Source of the DNA: Thermobifida alba
Lineage (GTDB): Bacteria; Actinomycetota; Actinomycetes; Streptosporangiales; Streptosporangiaceae
DNA length: 64,000 nt
Direction: 5' to 3'
NCBI RefSeq assembly: GCF_023208015.1
Contig: NZ_CP051627.1
Location: forward strand, 3,047,501-3,111,500
Shown: positions 27,978-38,195 of the stretch, piece by piece
Layout of the letters: each line of letters starts with the position of its first letter
How positions within the stretch are numbered: the first letter of the stretch is position 1
Notes under the pieces: model-generated
Told to the model about the DNA's origin: nothing
Database searches by the model: none
The model's input: only the letters and a program-made list of their open reading frames with translations
Made by a program: the position numbers and the translations under genes

Positions 27978-28814
27978 TCACTCCTCCGCGCGTTCCAGGA
28001 CACGGAACCTGCGGGTCGCCGCGGCGCGTGCGGCCAGCTCCTCCTCCGGGGGGTAGCGCACCTCCTCCAGGGTGAGGCCGTGCGGGGGCACCACGTGCAC
28101 GGCGGAGTCCCGCACCCCGGCGTGCAGCACCCGGGCGGGCCAGTCCGGGGCGCGGCGGCCGTCCCCGACCGCCAGCAGCGCGCCCACCAGGGCACGCACC
28201 ATGTTGTGGCAGAACGCGTCGGCCTGCACCGTGCCGGCGCAGAGGTACTCGCCCTCCCGGACCCACTCCACCCGTTGCAGTTCCCGGACCGTGGAGGCCC
28301 CCTCCCGCCTGCGGCAGTAGGCGGCGAAGTCGTGCTCGCCCAGGAGCGCGGCCGCCGCCTCGTTCATCCGGGCCACGTCGAGGGGGCGGCGGTGCCACAG
28401 GACGTCGCGGCGGCGCAGCGGGTCCACTCCGCCGGGCGCGTCGCTCACCCGGTAGACGTAGCGGCGGAACAGCGGGGAGAAACGCGCGTCGAAGCCCGCG
28501 GGGGCCACAGCCACCGCGTTCACCCGGACGTCGGGGGGCAGCACCCCCGCCAGGCGACGCAGCAGCCGCTCCCCCTCGGCCTCCCACACCGCCGTCGGCA
28601 CGTCCAGGTGGGCCACCTGGCCCCGGGCGTGGACCCCCGCGTCGGTGCGGCCCGCCACCGTCAGCTGCGGAGCGGGCAGCCGCAGCACCCGGGCCAGCGC
28701 GGCCTGGAGCTCCCCCTGGACGGTGCGCCTGTCCGGCTGTTCGGCCCAGCCGGAGAAGTCGGTTCCGTCGTAGGAGAGGTCCAACCTCAGCCGGGTCAGG
28801 TTCTCTTCCGTCAC
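27978..28814 (-). CDS. truA: tRNA pseudouridine(38-40) synthase
   Basis: Isomerises uridines 38-40 in the tRNA anticodon stem. 278 residues; the catalytic aspartate is in [14 protein letters not shown], and [19 protein letters not shown] and [14 protein letters not shown] are typical. GTG at 28812-28814 gives [11 protein letters not shown] with GGAGA upstream; longer in-frame versions run into the preceding hairpin. It lies downstream of rplQ as in most actinobacteria. Confidence 0.95.
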   Translation of the reverse strand: MTEENLTRLRLDLSYDGTDFSGWAEQPDRRTVQGELQAALARVLRLPAPQLTVAGRTDAGVHARGQVAHLDVPTAVWEAEGERLLRRLAGVLPPDVRVNAVAVAPAGFDARFSPLFRRYVYRVSDAPGGVDPLRRRDVLWHRRPLDVARMNEAAAALLGEHDFAAYCRRREGASTVRELQRVEWVREGEYLCAGTVQADAFCHNMVRALVGALLAVGDGRRAPDWPARVLHAGVRDSAVHVVPPHGLTLEEVRYPPEEELAARAAATRRFRVLERAEE

Positions 28815-28836
28815 TTCTGCTGTCTCCAATGACGAC

Positions 28837-28869
28837 GAGTGCCCGGTCCCTGGTCGGGACCGGGCACTC
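28837..28869 (-). terminator. Hairpin between rplQ and truA
   Basis: GAGTGCCCGGTCCC and GGGACCGGGCACTC form a perfect 14-bp stem around TGGTC. It lies 28 bases after rplQ and 23 bases before truA, so it may terminate or weaken transcription into truA. No U run. Confidence 0.65.
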
Positions 28870-28896
28870 ACGACCACACGCGTGGCGGGCTCGGCG

Positions 28897-29418
28897 CTAC
28901 TTGTCCTCCGCCGATCCCTCGGCCTGGGAGGTGTCGGCGGCCTCGGCGGTCTGCGCGGAGGTGGCGCCCTCGGCGGGCTGGTCTCCGGCCTCGGCCGCGG
29001 GCTGCTCGGCCTTCGCCTCTTCGGCCTGGGCGCTCTTGCTGCTCGCCGCGGCGGGCGCGCTCAGCGCCTCGACCAGCTCGATCACGGCCATCGGCGCGTT
29101 GTCGCCCTTGCGCGGACCGATCTTGGTGATCCGGGTGTAACCGCCGTTGCGGTTCTCGTAGCGCGGGCCGATCTCGGTGAACAGCTCGTGCACGATGGAC
29201 TTGTCCGTGATCTTGGTCAGCACCTGGCGGCGGGCGTGCAGGTCACCGCGCTTGCCGAGGGTGATCAGCTTCTCGGCGTAGGGGCGCAGGCGCTTGGCCT
29301 TGGCCTCCGTGGTCTTGATGCGACCGTGCCGGAACAGCGAGGTCGCCAGATTCGCCAGCATGAGCCGCTCGTGCGCCGGGCCGGCGCCCAGCCGAGGCCC
29401 CTTGGTTGGCGTGGGCAT
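28897..29418 (-). CDS. rplQ: 50S ribosomal protein L17
   Basis: A 50S protein near the exit tunnel. The conserved ~115-residue domain ([20 protein letters not shown] ... [15 protein letters not shown]) is followed by a ~58-residue Ala/Glu-rich acidic tail, giving 173 residues; such tails are usual in actinobacteria and poorly conserved. Start ATG follows rpoA by 66 bases. Confidence 0.97.
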   Translation of the reverse strand: MPTPTKGPRLGAGPAHERLMLANLATSLFRHGRIKTTEAKAKRLRPYAEKLITLGKRGDLHARRQVLTKITDKSIVHELFTEIGPRYENRNGGYTRITKIGPRKGDNAPMAVIELVEALSAPAAASSKSAQAEEAKAEQPAAEAGDQPAEGATSAQTAEAADTSQAEGSAEDK

Positions 29419-29484
29419 GTGTCGTTCTCCTCGTGTGCGGCCGACCCGGCCCCGTGGCGACCGGGTCGACCAAGGTCTGTGGGC

Positions 29485-30501
29485 TTAGTACTGCTCGGTC
29501 TCGACGTAGGACTGGTCGTCGTCGGAACCGTAGGAGTCGGCCGCGCTCCCCGGGTCGAATCCGGGCGGGGAGTCCTTCAGGGAGAGCCCCATGTCGGTCA
29601 GCTTCTGCTTGACTTCCTCTATTGACTTCGCACCGAAGTTGCGAATGTCCAGGAGGTCCTGCTCGGAGCGGGCGACGAGTTCGCCGACGGTGTGGATGCC
29701 TTCGCGCTTGAGGCAGTTGTAGGAGCGGACCGTGAGGTTGAGGTCCTCGATGGGCAGTGCCAGGTCCGCGGCCAGCGCGGCGTCCGTGGGAGAGGGGCCC
29801 ATGTCGATGCCCTCGGCGTCGACGTTGAGCTCCCGGGCCAGCCCGAACAGCTCCACCAGGGTCTTGCCCGCGCTCGCCACCGCGTCCCGGGGCCGGATGG
29901 CCGGCTTGGTCCAGACGTCCAGGATGAGGCGGTCGAAGTCGGTGCGCTGCTCGACTCGGGTCGCCTCGACCTTGTAGGTGACCCGCATGACCGGGGAGTA
30001 GATCGAGTCGATCGGGATCCGGCCGATCTCCTGACCGGGCTGCTTGTTCTGGGCGGCGGAGACGTAGCCGCGGCCGCGCTCGACCGTCATCTCCATCTCC
30101 AGCTTGCCCTTGCCGTTCAGGGTCGCGATGTGCAGGTCGGGATTGTGCACCTCGACCCCGGCGGGCGGAGCGATGTCAGCGGCGGTGACCACTCCCGGGC
30201 CCTGCTTGCGCAGGTACATCAGCACCGGCTCGTCGTGCTCGGAGCTCACCACGAGACCCTTGAGGTTCAGGATCATCTCGGTGACGTCCTCCTTGATGCC
30301 GGGCACGGTGGTGAACTCGTGCTCGACGCCCTCGATGCGGATGCTGGTGACAGCGGCACCGGGGATGGACGACAGCAGGGTACGGCGCAGCGAGTTCCCG
30401 ATGGTGTAGCCGAATCCCGGCTCCAGGGGTTCGATGACGAACTTGGAGCGGAACTCGGAGATCGACTCCTCGGTCAGGGTGGGACGCTGAGCGATCAGCA
30501 T
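29485..30501 (-). CDS. rpoA: DNA-directed RNA polymerase subunit alpha
   Basis: Assembles RNA polymerase and contacts promoter UP elements and regulators. 338 residues: the N-terminal dimerisation domain ([18 protein letters not shown]) and the C-terminal helix-hairpin-helix domain ([29 protein letters not shown]), then an acidic tail [12 protein letters not shown]. It follows rpsK directly; rpsD, which precedes rpoA in many bacteria, is absent. Confidence 0.98.
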   Translation of the reverse strand: MLIAQRPTLTEESISEFRSKFVIEPLEPGFGYTIGNSLRRTLLSSIPGAAVTSIRIEGVEHEFTTVPGIKEDVTEMILNLKGLVVSSEHDEPVLMYLRKQGPGVVTAADIAPPAGVEVHNPDLHIATLNGKGKLEMEMTVERGRGYVSAAQNKQPGQEIGRIPIDSIYSPVMRVTYKVEATRVEQRTDFDRLILDVWTKPAIRPRDAVASAGKTLVELFGLARELNVDAEGIDMGPSPTDAALAADLALPIEDLNLTVRSYNCLKREGIHTVGELVARSEQDLLDIRNFGAKSIEEVKQKLTDMGLSLKDSPPGFDPGSAADSYGSDDDQSYVETEQY

Positions 30502-30552
30502 GGTCCGTTTCTTCCTTTCCCACGGCCGCCCGCTATATGACGGCCACTGGAC

Positions 30553-30573
30553 GGCCCCGCGGCCTGCGGGGCC
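30553..30573 (-). other. Hairpin in the rpsK-rpoA gap
   Basis: GGCCCCGC and GCGGGGCC pair around GGCCT in the 152-base gap where rpsD sits in mycobacteria. It could be an RNA processing or attenuation element; there is no coding remnant. Confidence 0.5.
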
Positions 30574-30653
30574 ACAACTGTGCGACTGCCCGGTCCGCCC
30601 CTCCGCCCGCTGTCAGGCGGCAGAGGCGGCGCCGGCAGTGTGTGAGACGCGGG

Positions 30654-31058
30654 TCAGACCCGGCGCCGCTTCGGCGGACGGCAGCCGTTGTGCGGGACCG
30701 GCGTGACGTCCTGGATCGAGCCGACCTCAAGCCCGGTCGCCTGCAGCGAGCGGATCGCGGTCTCCCGGCCCGAGCCCGGACCCTTGACGAAGACGTCGAC
30801 CTTGCGCACCCCGTGCTCCTGGGCGCGGCGCGCGGCGGCCTCCGCCGCCATCTGCGCGGCGAACGGGGTGGACTTGCGCGACCCCTTGAACCCGACCTGG
30901 CCGGAGCTGGCCCACGAGATCACCGCGCCGGTCGGGTCGGTGATGCTCACGATCGTGTTGTTGAAGGTGCTCTTGATGTGCGCGTGTCCGTGGACAACGT
31001 TCTTCTTCTCTTTGCGGCGCACCTTGCGCGCGGCGCCCTGACGGCTCTTAGGCGGCAT
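30654..31058 (-). CDS. rpsK: 30S ribosomal protein S11
   Basis: A platform protein of the 30S subunit near the mRNA exit. 134 residues with [34 protein letters not shown] and the C-terminal [18 protein letters not shown]. The ATG lies 63 bases after rpsM in the infA-rpmJ-rpsM-rpsK-rpoA-rplQ cluster. Confidence 0.97.
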   Translation of the reverse strand: MPPKSRQGAARKVRRKEKKNVVHGHAHIKSTFNNTIVSITDPTGAVISWASSGQVGFKGSRKSTPFAAQMAAEAAARRAQEHGVRKVDVFVKGPGSGRETAIRSLQATGLEVGSIQDVTPVPHNGCRPPKRRRV

Positions 31059-31121
31059 TCCCTACTCCCAAGATCATCGATCCGTTGCTGGTACGGGCCC
31101 GAACGACGGGGCCCGGACGGA

Positions 31122-31502
31122 CTACTTCTTACCGGCCTTCTTCTTGCCGGCCACGGTCTTCTTCTTGCCCTTGCGGGTCCGCGCGTTGGTCTGCGTGCGC
31201 TGGCCACGGACCGGCAGACCGCGGCGGTGCCGGATGCCCTGGTAGCTGCCGATCTCGATCTTGCGACGGATGTCGGCCGCGACCTCGCGGCGCAGGTCGC
31301 CCTCGACCTTGTAGTTGGCGTCGATCCACTCGCGCAGCTTGACCAGCTCTTCCTCGGTCAGCTGGTGGACGCGGGTGTCGGGGTTGACCCCGGTGTTGGC
31401 CAGGGTCTCGGCCGCGCGGGTACGGCCGATGCCGTAGACGTATGTGAGAGCGACCTCCACCCGCTTCTCGCGGGGGAGGTCGACGCCGGCGATGCGCGCC
31501 AT
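31122..31502 (-). CDS. rpsM: 30S ribosomal protein S13
   Basis: A head protein that contacts the P-site tRNA and bridges to the 50S. 126 residues: [45 protein letters not shown] and a Lys-rich tail ([14 protein letters not shown]). The 202-base gap to rpmJ is longer than typical for this cluster and shows GC-rich inverted repeats but no gene. Confidence 0.97.
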   Translation of the reverse strand: MARIAGVDLPREKRVEVALTYVYGIGRTRAAETLANTGVNPDTRVHQLTEEELVKLREWIDANYKVEGDLRREVAADIRRKIEIGSYQGIRHRRGLPVRGQRTQTNARTRKGKKKTVAGKKKAGKK

Positions 31503-31704
31503 CGGGGCGTACTCCTTCTGTTTCGCGGAGGTCTTTCCCGTGCCCGTGCCCTCTCGCCGCCCAACGACGAGGCCCCGGCCTCCGACCGGGGGTGGTCCCG
31601 GGGCACGGCGGGCCCCCGGGATGGGAACGGGATTTCTTGACAGTGCTCCGCCGGTACGGCGCGTGGGCCGTGACCGGCGGGGTTCTCGGCGTCGAGAAGC
31701 GGGA

Positions 31705-31818
31705 CTAGCCCTGACGCTGCTTGTGCCGCGGGTCCTCGCAGATCACCATGATCTTGCCGTGACGGCGGATCACTCGGCACTTCGCGCAGATCTTCTTGAC
31801 GCTCGGCTTAACCTTCAT
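31705..31818 (-). CDS. rpmJ: 50S ribosomal protein L36, zinc-binding type
   Basis: A 37-residue protein, [20 protein letters not shown] and onward, ending RHKQRQG. Zinc ligands Cys11, Cys14, Cys27 and His32 are all present, so this is the C+ paralogue. ATG at 31816-31818, stop TAG at 31705-31707. It lies 62 bases after infA. Confidence 0.96.
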   Translation of the reverse strand: MKVKPSVKKICAKCRVIRRHGKIMVICEDPRHKQRQG

Positions 31819-31880
31819 GGTCGCTCCGGGTCCTGGGTCCACCTGCGCCGACCGCAAAACGGTGGACGCGGGCGGAGAGG

Positions 31881-32102
31881 CTACTTGTAGCGGTAAACGA
31901 TGCGCCCGCGCGTGAGGTCGTACGGGCTCAGCTCCACAACAACTCGGTCGTCGGGAAGAATACGGATGTAGTGCATCCGCATCTTGCCGCTGATGTGAGC
32001 CAGCACCTTGTGCCCGTTGTCGAGCTCCACTCGGAACATAGCGTTGGGTAGGGACTCGATAACGGAGCCCTCAATCTCGATGGCGCCGTCTTTCTTAGCC
32101 AT
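31881..32102 (-). CDS. infA: Translation initiation factor IF-1
   Basis: An OB-fold factor that blocks the A site during initiation. 73 residues, beginning [20 protein letters not shown] and ending RGRIVYRYK. The ATG is preceded by a strong GGAGGAT. It heads the infA-rpmJ-rpsM cluster. Confidence 0.97.
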   Translation of the reverse strand: MAKKDGAIEIEGSVIESLPNAMFRVELDNGHKVLAHISGKMRMHYIRILPDDRVVVELSPYDLTRGRIVYRYK

Positions 32103-32228
32103 ATCCTCCACGCTTCTGGAAATCGGCCCCGTGGACACGGGGACTACGGGTGCGGATCTCTCCGAGTGTGGTGTGATCCGGCGCCCCGGTCATGAGAATT
32201 GATCACTGAAAATCAGGTCAACTGCACT

Positions 32229-32258
32229 ATTCTACGTCACTTGGACCGCAGACGCTAA
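32229..32258 (-). promoter_or_regulatory. Candidate infA promoter
   Basis: Minus-strand TTAGCG (32253-32258), 18 bases, TAGAAT (32229-32234) in an AT-rich stretch about 130 bases upstream of infA. The -10 is good and the -35 weak. Confidence 0.4.
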
Positions 32259-32366
32259 TGGAGGCAGCCTGACCCAACAACCCGAGTGTGGGCACCACCA
32301 GTCTACCCGCTCCCGTGGTTGTCTTCGTCCTGCCGTCCCCGGGCCGCGGTGTACTCGACTGTGCCC

Positions 32367-32795
32367 CTACCCCTGACGCGTCCGTCGAACCCACAGTGCG
32401 ACGAGGCCCATGACCGCGCCCCACAGGGCGACCGCCGCGGCGTACCACACGGCGTCCGCGCCGAGGGCGACGAGGAAGGTCGTCGCGACGGCCAGGAGGA
32501 GCGTGTTCACCCCGCCTCCGAGCAGCCAGGGGCCGAGCACCGCGGGCAGCGCCGACTCGCGGGTGCGCGGCAGGGCGCCGGCCACCAGACCGGGCAGGTC
32601 CGCCAGATCACGGCCGGGCAGGTCCTCGGTGAGCACGGCCAGCTCGCCCCGGGTCCGGGCGCGGTAGGCCGCCTCCATCCGCTCGGCGAGTTCGTCGTCG
32701 TCCAGCCGCCCCTGCGTGAAGTGCTCCCGCAACCGCTCGGCGACGCGCTCCCGATCCGCGTCGGAAGCCCTGACGTGCGGACTGGACTCCGACAC
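32367..32795 (-). CDS. DUF1707 and two-transmembrane domain protein
   Basis: 142 residues. The N-terminal ~55 residues are the actinobacterial DUF1707/SHOCT-like segment RASDADRERVAERLREHF, QGRLDDDELAERMEAAY and ELAVLTEDLPG. Two hydrophobic helices follow (TLLLAVATTFLVALG, YAAAVALWGAVMGLVALWV). The role is unknown; such proteins often sit near cell-envelope or sporulation genes. GTG at 32793-32795 with the strong SD AAGGAGG. It lies between map and infA on the same strand. Confidence 0.85.
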   Translation of the reverse strand: MSESSPHVRASDADRERVAERLREHFTQGRLDDDELAERMEAAYRARTRGELAVLTEDLPGRDLADLPGLVAGALPRTRESALPAVLGPWLLGGGVNTLLLAVATTFLVALGADAVWYAAAVALWGAVMGLVALWVRRTRQG

Positions 32796-32882
32796 CGCAC
32801 CTCCTTCTCCGGTCACCGGTCCACCGCTTCCACGGTACGGTCCCGCGGAGGAGAAGGCCAAAGGACGGGGGCGGAAAATTCC

Positions 32883-32911
32883 GCGGGCCGCCCGGTGGTC
32901 GGGCGGCCCGC
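32883..32911 (-). terminator. Terminator hairpin after map
   Basis: GCGGGCCGCCCG and CGGGCGGCCCGC form a 12-bp perfect stem around GTGGT, with TTCCG/CGGAA flanks able to extend it. It lies 22 bases past the map stop, closing the rpsJ-to-map transcript. Confidence 0.7.
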
Positions 32912-32932
32912 ACGGAATCGTGGAGAACGGGG

Positions 32933-33757
32933 TCAGAAGCCGGGGTCGGGGAACCCGAGCGAGGCGATCTTCTCCCGGTTCTCCTCACGGGCGGTGAGCA
33001 CCAGCGGACCGTCGGCCGTGACCGCCACCGAGTGCTCGAAGTGCGCCGACCGGCGGCCGTCCCGGGTGACCACGGTCCAGCCGTCCTCCAGCACGTGGAC
33101 GTGGCGGGTACCGAGGTTGACCATGGGTTCGATCGCCAGGCACATGCCCTCGACCAGGCGCATGCCCCGACTGGTCTGCGCGTAGTTGAGCACGTGCGGC
33201 TCCATGTGCATCTCGGTGCCGATGCCGTGGCCGCCGTACTCGCGGACGTTGCCGTACCGGCCCCGGGAGACGATGTAGGCCTCGATGGCCTGCCCGATGT
33301 CGCCGAGCCGGTTGCCCGGACGCATCTGGGCGATGCCCTGCCACATCGCCTCCTCGCACACCTCCATCACGGTACGGTCCTCCTCGGCGACCGATCCCAC
33401 CGCGACGGTGATGGCGGAGTCGCCGTGCCAGCCGTCGAGGATGGCACCGCAGTCGATGGAGATGATGTCCCCGTCCGCGAGCACCTTGTCCGCCCGCGGA
33501 ATCCCGTGCACCACCTCCTCGTTGACGGAGGCGCAGATGGAGCCGGTGAAGCCGTGGTAGCCCTTGAAGGACGGCACGGCCCCCGCCTCCCGGATGCTGC
33601 GTTCGGCGATGGCGTCCAGTTCCAGGGTGCTGATCCCCGGACGCACCGACGCACGCAGCAGGTCGAGAGTGCGGGCCACGACCCGACCCGCGGCCCGCAT
33701 CTTCTCGATCTCGGCCGGAGACTTCAGCTGGATCTTGTTCCGCCCCTTGCGCAACAT
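32933..33757 (-). CDS. map: Type I methionine aminopeptidase
   Basis: Removes the initiator methionine from nascent proteins. 274 residues; the five metal ligands lie in DIISIDCGA, WHGDSAI, GGHGIG, AIEPM and HFEHSV. The ATG overlaps the adk TGA by one base (TGATG), so translation is coupled. Last gene of the spc-type cluster. Confidence 0.97.
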   Translation of the reverse strand: MLRKGRNKIQLKSPAEIEKMRAAGRVVARTLDLLRASVRPGISTLELDAIAERSIREAGAVPSFKGYHGFTGSICASVNEEVVHGIPRADKVLADGDIISIDCGAILDGWHGDSAITVAVGSVAEEDRTVMEVCEEAMWQGIAQMRPGNRLGDIGQAIEAYIVSRGRYGNVREYGGHGIGTEMHMEPHVLNYAQTSRGMRLVEGMCLAIEPMVNLGTRHVHVLEDGWTVVTRDGRRSAHFEHSVAVTADGPLVLTAREENREKIASLGFPDPGF

Positions 33758-34326
33758 CAGGCTCTGCTCTTCAGCGCTGTCATGGCCCGCTGGGTGACCT
33801 CCTCGATGGGGCCGACCGCGTCCACCTTCACCAGCAGGCCCCGCTGCTCGTAGAAGGAGACCAGCGGAGCGGTCTGCTCCCGGTAGACGACCAGCCGGTG
33901 CCGGATCGTCTCCTCGTTGTCGTCACTGCGGTTGTCGATCCGGGCGCGCTCGGCGAGCCGCCGGACCACCTCCTCCTCGTCGACGACGAGTTCCAGGACG
34001 ACGTCGAGTTTGACGCCCAGCTCACCGAGCATGACGTCCAACGTCTCCGCCTGCGCGAGGTTGCGCGGGAAGCCGTCCAGGAGGAAGCCCTCGCGGGCGT
34101 CCTCCTCCGCCAGCCGGTCCTTCACCATGGCGTTGGTGATCTCGTCGGGGACGAGGTCGCCGCGGTCCATGTAGGCCTGGGCCTGTTTACCCAACTCTGT
34201 GCCACCGCTGACGTTGGCACGGAAGATGTCCCCGGTGGACACCTTCGGAATCGACAACTCGGACGCCAAGATCTGGGCCTGGGTGCCTTTTCCGGCCCCA
34301 GGAGGTCCCACCAGTACAACGCGCAT
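33757..34326 (-). CDS. adk: Adenylate kinase (short, non-zinc form)
   Basis: Balances AMP, ADP and ATP. 189 residues: P-loop [10 protein letters not shown], the AMP-binding TGDIFRANV and the [13 protein letters not shown] motif. The lid is the short type lacking the four-Cys zinc site. It starts immediately after the secY stop with no gap and overlaps map. Confidence 0.97.
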   Translation of the reverse strand: MRVVLVGPPGAGKGTQAQILASELSIPKVSTGDIFRANVSGGTELGKQAQAYMDRGDLVPDEITNAMVKDRLAEEDAREGFLLDGFPRNLAQAETLDVMLGELGVKLDVVLELVVDEEEVVRRLAERARIDNRSDDNEETIRHRLVVYREQTAPLVSFYEQRGLLVKVDAVGPIEEVTQRAMTALKSRA

Positions 34327-35658
34327 CTATCGCAGAAAACCTTCGTAGTTTCTCTGCTGGAGGTGACTCTCGATCTGCTTCACCGTGTCCAGCCCGACAC
34401 CGACCATGATCAGGATGCTGACGCCGCCGAACGGGAAGTTCGCCGCAGCCCCGGAGGTCCCCAGGGCCACCATCGGCAGCAGCGCGATCACACCCAGGTA
34501 CAGCGCACCGGGCGTCGTCAGCCGGGTGAGGACGTAGTCCAGGTACTCGGCGGTCGGACGTCCCGGACGAATACTCGGGATGAACCCACCGTACTTCTTC
34601 ATGTTGTCGGCCACTTCAGCGGGGTTGAAGGTAATGGCCACGTAGAAGAACGCGAAGCCGACGATCAGGAGGAAGAAGGTGGCCAGGTAGACCGGGTGGT
34701 TGCCCATCGGGTTGAAGTAGGTGTTGAGGAAGTCCACCACCTTGTTGTCCGACTCCGCTCCCATCAGCCCGACGACCAGGGTCGGCAGGTACAGCAGGGA
34801 GGAGGCGAAGATGACCGGGATGACACCGGCCTGGTTCACCTTCAGCGGAATGTAGGTGGAGCTGCCCCCGTACATCCGGCGGCCCACCATGCGCTTGGCG
34901 TACTGCACGGGGATGCGCCGCTGGGCCTGCTCGATGAAGACCACACCGGCGATGAGCACCAGGCCCGCCACGCAGATCAGCGCGAAGACCCAGGCCGGCT
35001 GCTCGCTCCAGATCCGCATCATGCCGGCGGGGAACTCCGCGATGATCTGGGTGAAGATCAGCAGCGACATGCCGTTGCCGACGCCCCGCTCGGTGATCAG
35101 CTCGCCGAACCACATGATGACGCAGGTGCCCGCGGTCATCACGAACACGATCATGATCAGGACGGGCAGCTCGTGGGAGGTGCCGAGGAAGGGCATGTAC
35201 TGCTCGGGGTAGCAGTTGGTGCCCTGGAACAGCTGCCCGGTCCGGGCCATCGCGATGATGCTGGTGGACTGCAGGACCGCCAGGGCGATGGTCAGGTAAC
35301 GGGTGTACTGTGTGATCTTGCCCTGTCCGGCCTGCCCCTCCTTCTTCAGCGCCTCCAGCCGCGGCACCACCACGGTGAGCAGGTTGAGGATGATGCTCGC
35401 GGTGATGTACGGCATGATGCCCAGCGCGAAGACGGCCAGTTGCAGCAGCGCTCCACCGCTGAACAGGTTGATCAGCGAATAGACGTTCGAGGCACCGGTC
35501 TCGGCTGTCTGCTGGACACACTTCTGGATGGCGACGCTGTCGATCCCCGGTGCGGGGATGACGGCGCCGAGCCGGAAGATCGTCAGAATGAACAGCGTGA
35601 ACAGCAGTTTGTTACGTAGTTCAGGCGTGCGGAACGCACGGACGAACGCACCTAGCAC
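34327..35658 (-). CDS. secY: Preprotein translocase subunit SecY
   Basis: The channel-forming subunit of the Sec translocon, ten membrane helices, 443 residues. GTG at 35656-35658 is preceded by AGGAGGAG, and the protein starts VLGAFVRAFRTPELRNKLLFT. Conserved cytosolic loops GQGKITQYTRYLTI and the RRIPVQYAKR region are present. The 290-base gap to rplO allows a separate promoter, but I could not define one. Confidence 0.97.
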   Translation of the reverse strand: MLGAFVRAFRTPELRNKLLFTLFILTIFRLGAVIPAPGIDSVAIQKCVQQTAETGASNVYSLINLFSGGALLQLAVFALGIMPYITASIILNLLTVVVPRLEALKKEGQAGQGKITQYTRYLTIALAVLQSTSIIAMARTGQLFQGTNCYPEQYMPFLGTSHELPVLIMIVFVMTAGTCVIMWFGELITERGVGNGMSLLIFTQIIAEFPAGMMRIWSEQPAWVFALICVAGLVLIAGVVFIEQAQRRIPVQYAKRMVGRRMYGGSSTYIPLKVNQAGVIPVIFASSLLYLPTLVVGLMGAESDNKVVDFLNTYFNPMGNHPVYLATFFLLIVGFAFFYVAITFNPAEVADNMKKYGGFIPSIRPGRPTAEYLDYVLTRLTTPGALYLGVIALLPMVALGTSGAAANFPFGGVSILIMVGVGLDTVKQIESHLQQRNYEGFLR

Positions 35659-35948
35659 GTCTCCTCCTGCCAGGCGTCGACGGCGCAGCCGATTCGAGAC
35701 ATCGCGGCCGATCCTGGATCGTCGTAATCGTTGGCTCCGGCCAGAGCAGCCCGAGCCCAGTCGGGTCAAGCAGATGGCACATTAGCAGCCATTCAACAAT
35801 TGGTGTGGACCACCAAGTTCACAATAAGAACACACTCGGTGGCACACCGTACCAAGGAACCCCCCCAAAACGGACAGGGGCGTCCACCGGTCTCCCCAAT
35901 CTAATGGGCATGACCGATGAACGCCCCCACAGCACCCGGGGATGCCCC

Positions 35949-36416
35949 CTAAATCTCGGTGACGCTACCGCCAGCCGCAAGGATCTTCTCCTTGGCGGAG
36001 CTGGAGAACGCGTTCGCGCTCACCTGCACCGGAACCGAGATCTCGCCGGTGCCCAGCACCTTGACGGGCTGGTTCTTGCGCACCGCGCCCTTGGCGACCA
36101 GGCTCTCGACGGTGACCTCGCCGCCCTCGGGGTACAGCTCGCTCAGCCGGTCCAGGTTCACGACCTGGTAGACGGTCTTGAACCGGGAGTTGCTGAAGCC
36201 CTTCAGCTTGGGGACCCGGCGGATGAGCGGCATCTGGCCGCCCTCGAAGCCGACCGGGACCGTGCTGCGCGCCTTGGTGCCCTTGGTACCGCGACCGGCG
36301 GTCTTGCCCTTGGACGCCTCGCCACGGCCCTTGCGGGTCTTGGCCTTGTTCGCGCCCGGGGCCGGACGCAGGTGGTGGATCTTGAGCAACTCGCTCGGGG
36401 AGTGGCTCTCGCTCAT
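35949..36416 (-). CDS. rplO: 50S ribosomal protein L15
   Basis: A late-assembly 50S protein, 155 residues, with the N-terminal [20 protein letters not shown], then [25 protein letters not shown] and a C-terminal [13 protein letters not shown]. The ATG overlaps the rpmD TGA by one base. A ~290-base gap with inverted repeats separates it from secY. Confidence 0.97.
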   Translation of the reverse strand: MSESHSPSELLKIHHLRPAPGANKAKTRKGRGEASKGKTAGRGTKGTKARSTVPVGFEGGQMPLIRRVPKLKGFSNSRFKTVYQVVNLDRLSELYPEGGEVTVESLVAKGAVRKNQPVKVLGTGEISVPVQVSANAFSSSAKEKILAAGGSVTEI

Positions 36417-36598
36417 CAGCTGACCTCCTCGACAGTGACGAGGTGCGCGACAACGCTGATCTGTCCGCGGACCTCGGGACGGTCCTCACGGACGACCGAC
36501 TTGCCGATCCGCCCCAGGCCGAGGGAGTCGAGCGTGGCGCGCTGCTTACGCTTGCCGCCGATCGTGGACCGGACCTGCGTGATCTTCAGCTTCGCCAT
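36416..36598 (-). CDS. rpmD: 50S ribosomal protein L30
   Basis: A 60-residue protein, [20 protein letters not shown] and [18 protein letters not shown]. It lies between rpsE (3-base gap) and rplO (1-base overlap), the standard spc order. Confidence 0.97.
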   Translation of the reverse strand: MAKLKITQVRSTIGGKRKQRATLDSLGLGRIGKSVVREDRPEVRGQISVVAHLVTVEEVS

Positions 36599-36601
36599 GG
36601 C

Positions 36602-37204
36602 CTACACCCCCGCCTTGGCTTCCGCGCGGGCGCGCAGCATGGGCGCCGGAACGACGTCTTCCAGCGGCAGGCCGCGCCGGGCGGCGATCTCCTCGGGACG
36701 GTTGAGGCTCTTCAGAGCGGTCACCGTCGCGTGCACGATGTTGATCGGGTTGGACGACCCGAGCGACTTGGTGAGGACGTCGTGGATGCCGGCGCACTCC
36801 AGCACGGCACGCACCGGACCACCGGCGATCACACCGGTACCGGGAGCGGCCGGGCGGAGCAGGACGACGCCGGCAGCGTCCTCGCCCTGGACCTGGTGCA
36901 CGATGGTGCCCTGGATCCGGGGGACCTTGAAGAAGTTCTTCTTGGCTTCCTCGACACCCTTGGCGATCGCCGCGGGCACTTCCTTGGCCTTGCCGTATCC
37001 GACGCCGACCATGCCGTTGCCGTCGCCGACGACGACCAGAGCGGTGAAGCTGAACCGCCGGCCGCCCTTGACGACCTTGGCGACCCGGTTGATCTTCACG
37101 ACCCGCTCGATGTAGGAGACGCCCTTGTCAGCGGAACCGCCGCGGCGATCATCACGGCCGGAACGCCGCTCGCCACCGGCGCCGCGCCGCGGAGCTGCAG
37201 CCAT
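36602..37204 (-). CDS. rpsE: 30S ribosomal protein S5
   Basis: A decoding-fidelity and mRNA-helicase protein of the 30S. 200 residues, with a ~28-residue Gly/Arg-rich N-terminal extension before [46 protein letters not shown] and the C-terminal domain are normal. It follows rplR by 49 bases. Confidence 0.97.
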   Translation of the reverse strand: MAAAPRRGAGGERRSGRDDRRGGSADKGVSYIERVVKINRVAKVVKGGRRFSFTALVVVGDGNGMVGVGYGKAKEVPAAIAKGVEEAKKNFFKVPRIQGTIVHQVQGEDAAGVVLLRPAAPGTGVIAGGPVRAVLECAGIHDVLTKSLGSSNPINIVHATVTALKSLNRPEEIAARRGLPLEDVVPAPMLRARAEAKAGV

Positions 37205-37253
37205 CAGTGGTTCCTCTTCCCGTCGTTGGAACTGCGGTTGTCAGGAGTCATCA

Positions 37254-37640
37254 CTAGAACTCCAGGCCGCCCTCGCGTGCGCCGTCAGCCAGCGCCGCGA
37301 CACGGCCGTGGTAGCGGTAGCCGCTCCGGTCGAAGACCACAGCGGTGATCCCGGCGGCCTTCGCACGCTCGGCGAGCAGCTTGCCCGTCAGGTGCGACTT
37401 CTCGGTCTTCTTGCCCTCTTCGCCGCGGATGGAGGCATCCAGCGTGGAGGCGGACGCCAGGGTCACACCCTTGGTGTCGTCCACGATCTGCGCGACGATG
37501 TGCTTGAGGGAGCGGGTGACGACCAGGCGCGGACGCTCCGGCGTACCCCGAACCTTCTTGCGGACCCGCAGGTGGCGGCGCGCCCGGGCGGCCGCGCGCG
37601 CGGAAGTGCCCTTGCGGGTAAGCGACGACCTCTTCGTCAT
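37254..37640 (-). CDS. rplR: 50S ribosomal protein L18
   Basis: Binds 5S rRNA. 128 residues; [19 protein letters not shown], the HIVAQIVDD strand and the ending [20 protein letters not shown] are characteristic. Two bases after rplF. Confidence 0.97.
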   Translation of the reverse strand: MTKRSSLTRKGTSARAAARARRHLRVRKKVRGTPERPRLVVTRSLKHIVAQIVDDTKGVTLASASTLDASIRGEEGKKTEKSHLTGKLLAERAKAAGITAVVFDRSGYRYHGRVAALADGAREGGLEF

Positions 37641-37642
37641 GC

Positions 37643-38179
37643 TTACTTACCAGCCTTTCCGGCCTTGCGGCGGATTCTCTCGCCCTGGTAGCGGATGCCC
37701 TTCGCCTTGTAGGGGTCAGGCTTGCGCAGGTTGCGGATGTCCGCGGCCACCTGTCCCACCTTCTGCTTGTCGATCCCCTCGACGTGCAGCAGGGTCGGCT
37801 TCTCCACCCGGAACGTGATGCCCTCCGGCGGCTCCACGATGACGGGGTGGCTGTAGCCCAGGGAGAACTCCAGGTTCGATCCCTTGGCCTGGACGCGGTA
37901 GCCCACACCCGAGATCTCCAGGGTCTTGGAGTACCCCTTGGAGGTGCCCTCGATCAGGTTGGCGATCAGCGAACGGGTGAGACCGTGCAGGGAGCGCGTC
38001 TCGGGCTTGTCGTCCGCACGCGACACCTTGACCTGACCGTCTTCCAGGGTGACCGTGATCGACTGGGCCACGGTGTGCTTCAGTTCGCCCTTCGGCCCCT
38101 TGACTTTGACGTCTTGCCCGTCGATGGTGACTTCGACGCCCTTGGGGACCGAGATCGGCAGTCGGCCAATACGCGACAT
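37643..38179 (-). CDS. rplF: 50S ribosomal protein L6
   Basis: A 50S protein near the factor-binding region; 178 residues in two similar domains. [24 protein letters not shown]-type [12 protein letters not shown] and the signature [21 protein letters not shown] are present. It lies 16 bases after rpsH. Confidence 0.97.
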   Translation of the reverse strand: MSRIGRLPISVPKGVEVTIDGQDVKVKGPKGELKHTVAQSITVTLEDGQVKVSRADDKPETRSLHGLTRSLIANLIEGTSKGYSKTLEISGVGYRVQAKGSNLEFSLGYSHPVIVEPPEGITFRVEKPTLLHVEGIDKQKVGQVAADIRNLRKPDPYKAKGIRYQGERIRRKAGKAGK

Positions 38180-38195
38180 GCTGAAATCTCTCCCT

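Noticed and set aside
35659..35948. Separate secY promoter
   Set aside because: Several AT-rich hexamers exist in this gap, but none pairs with a convincing partner at 16-19 bases.
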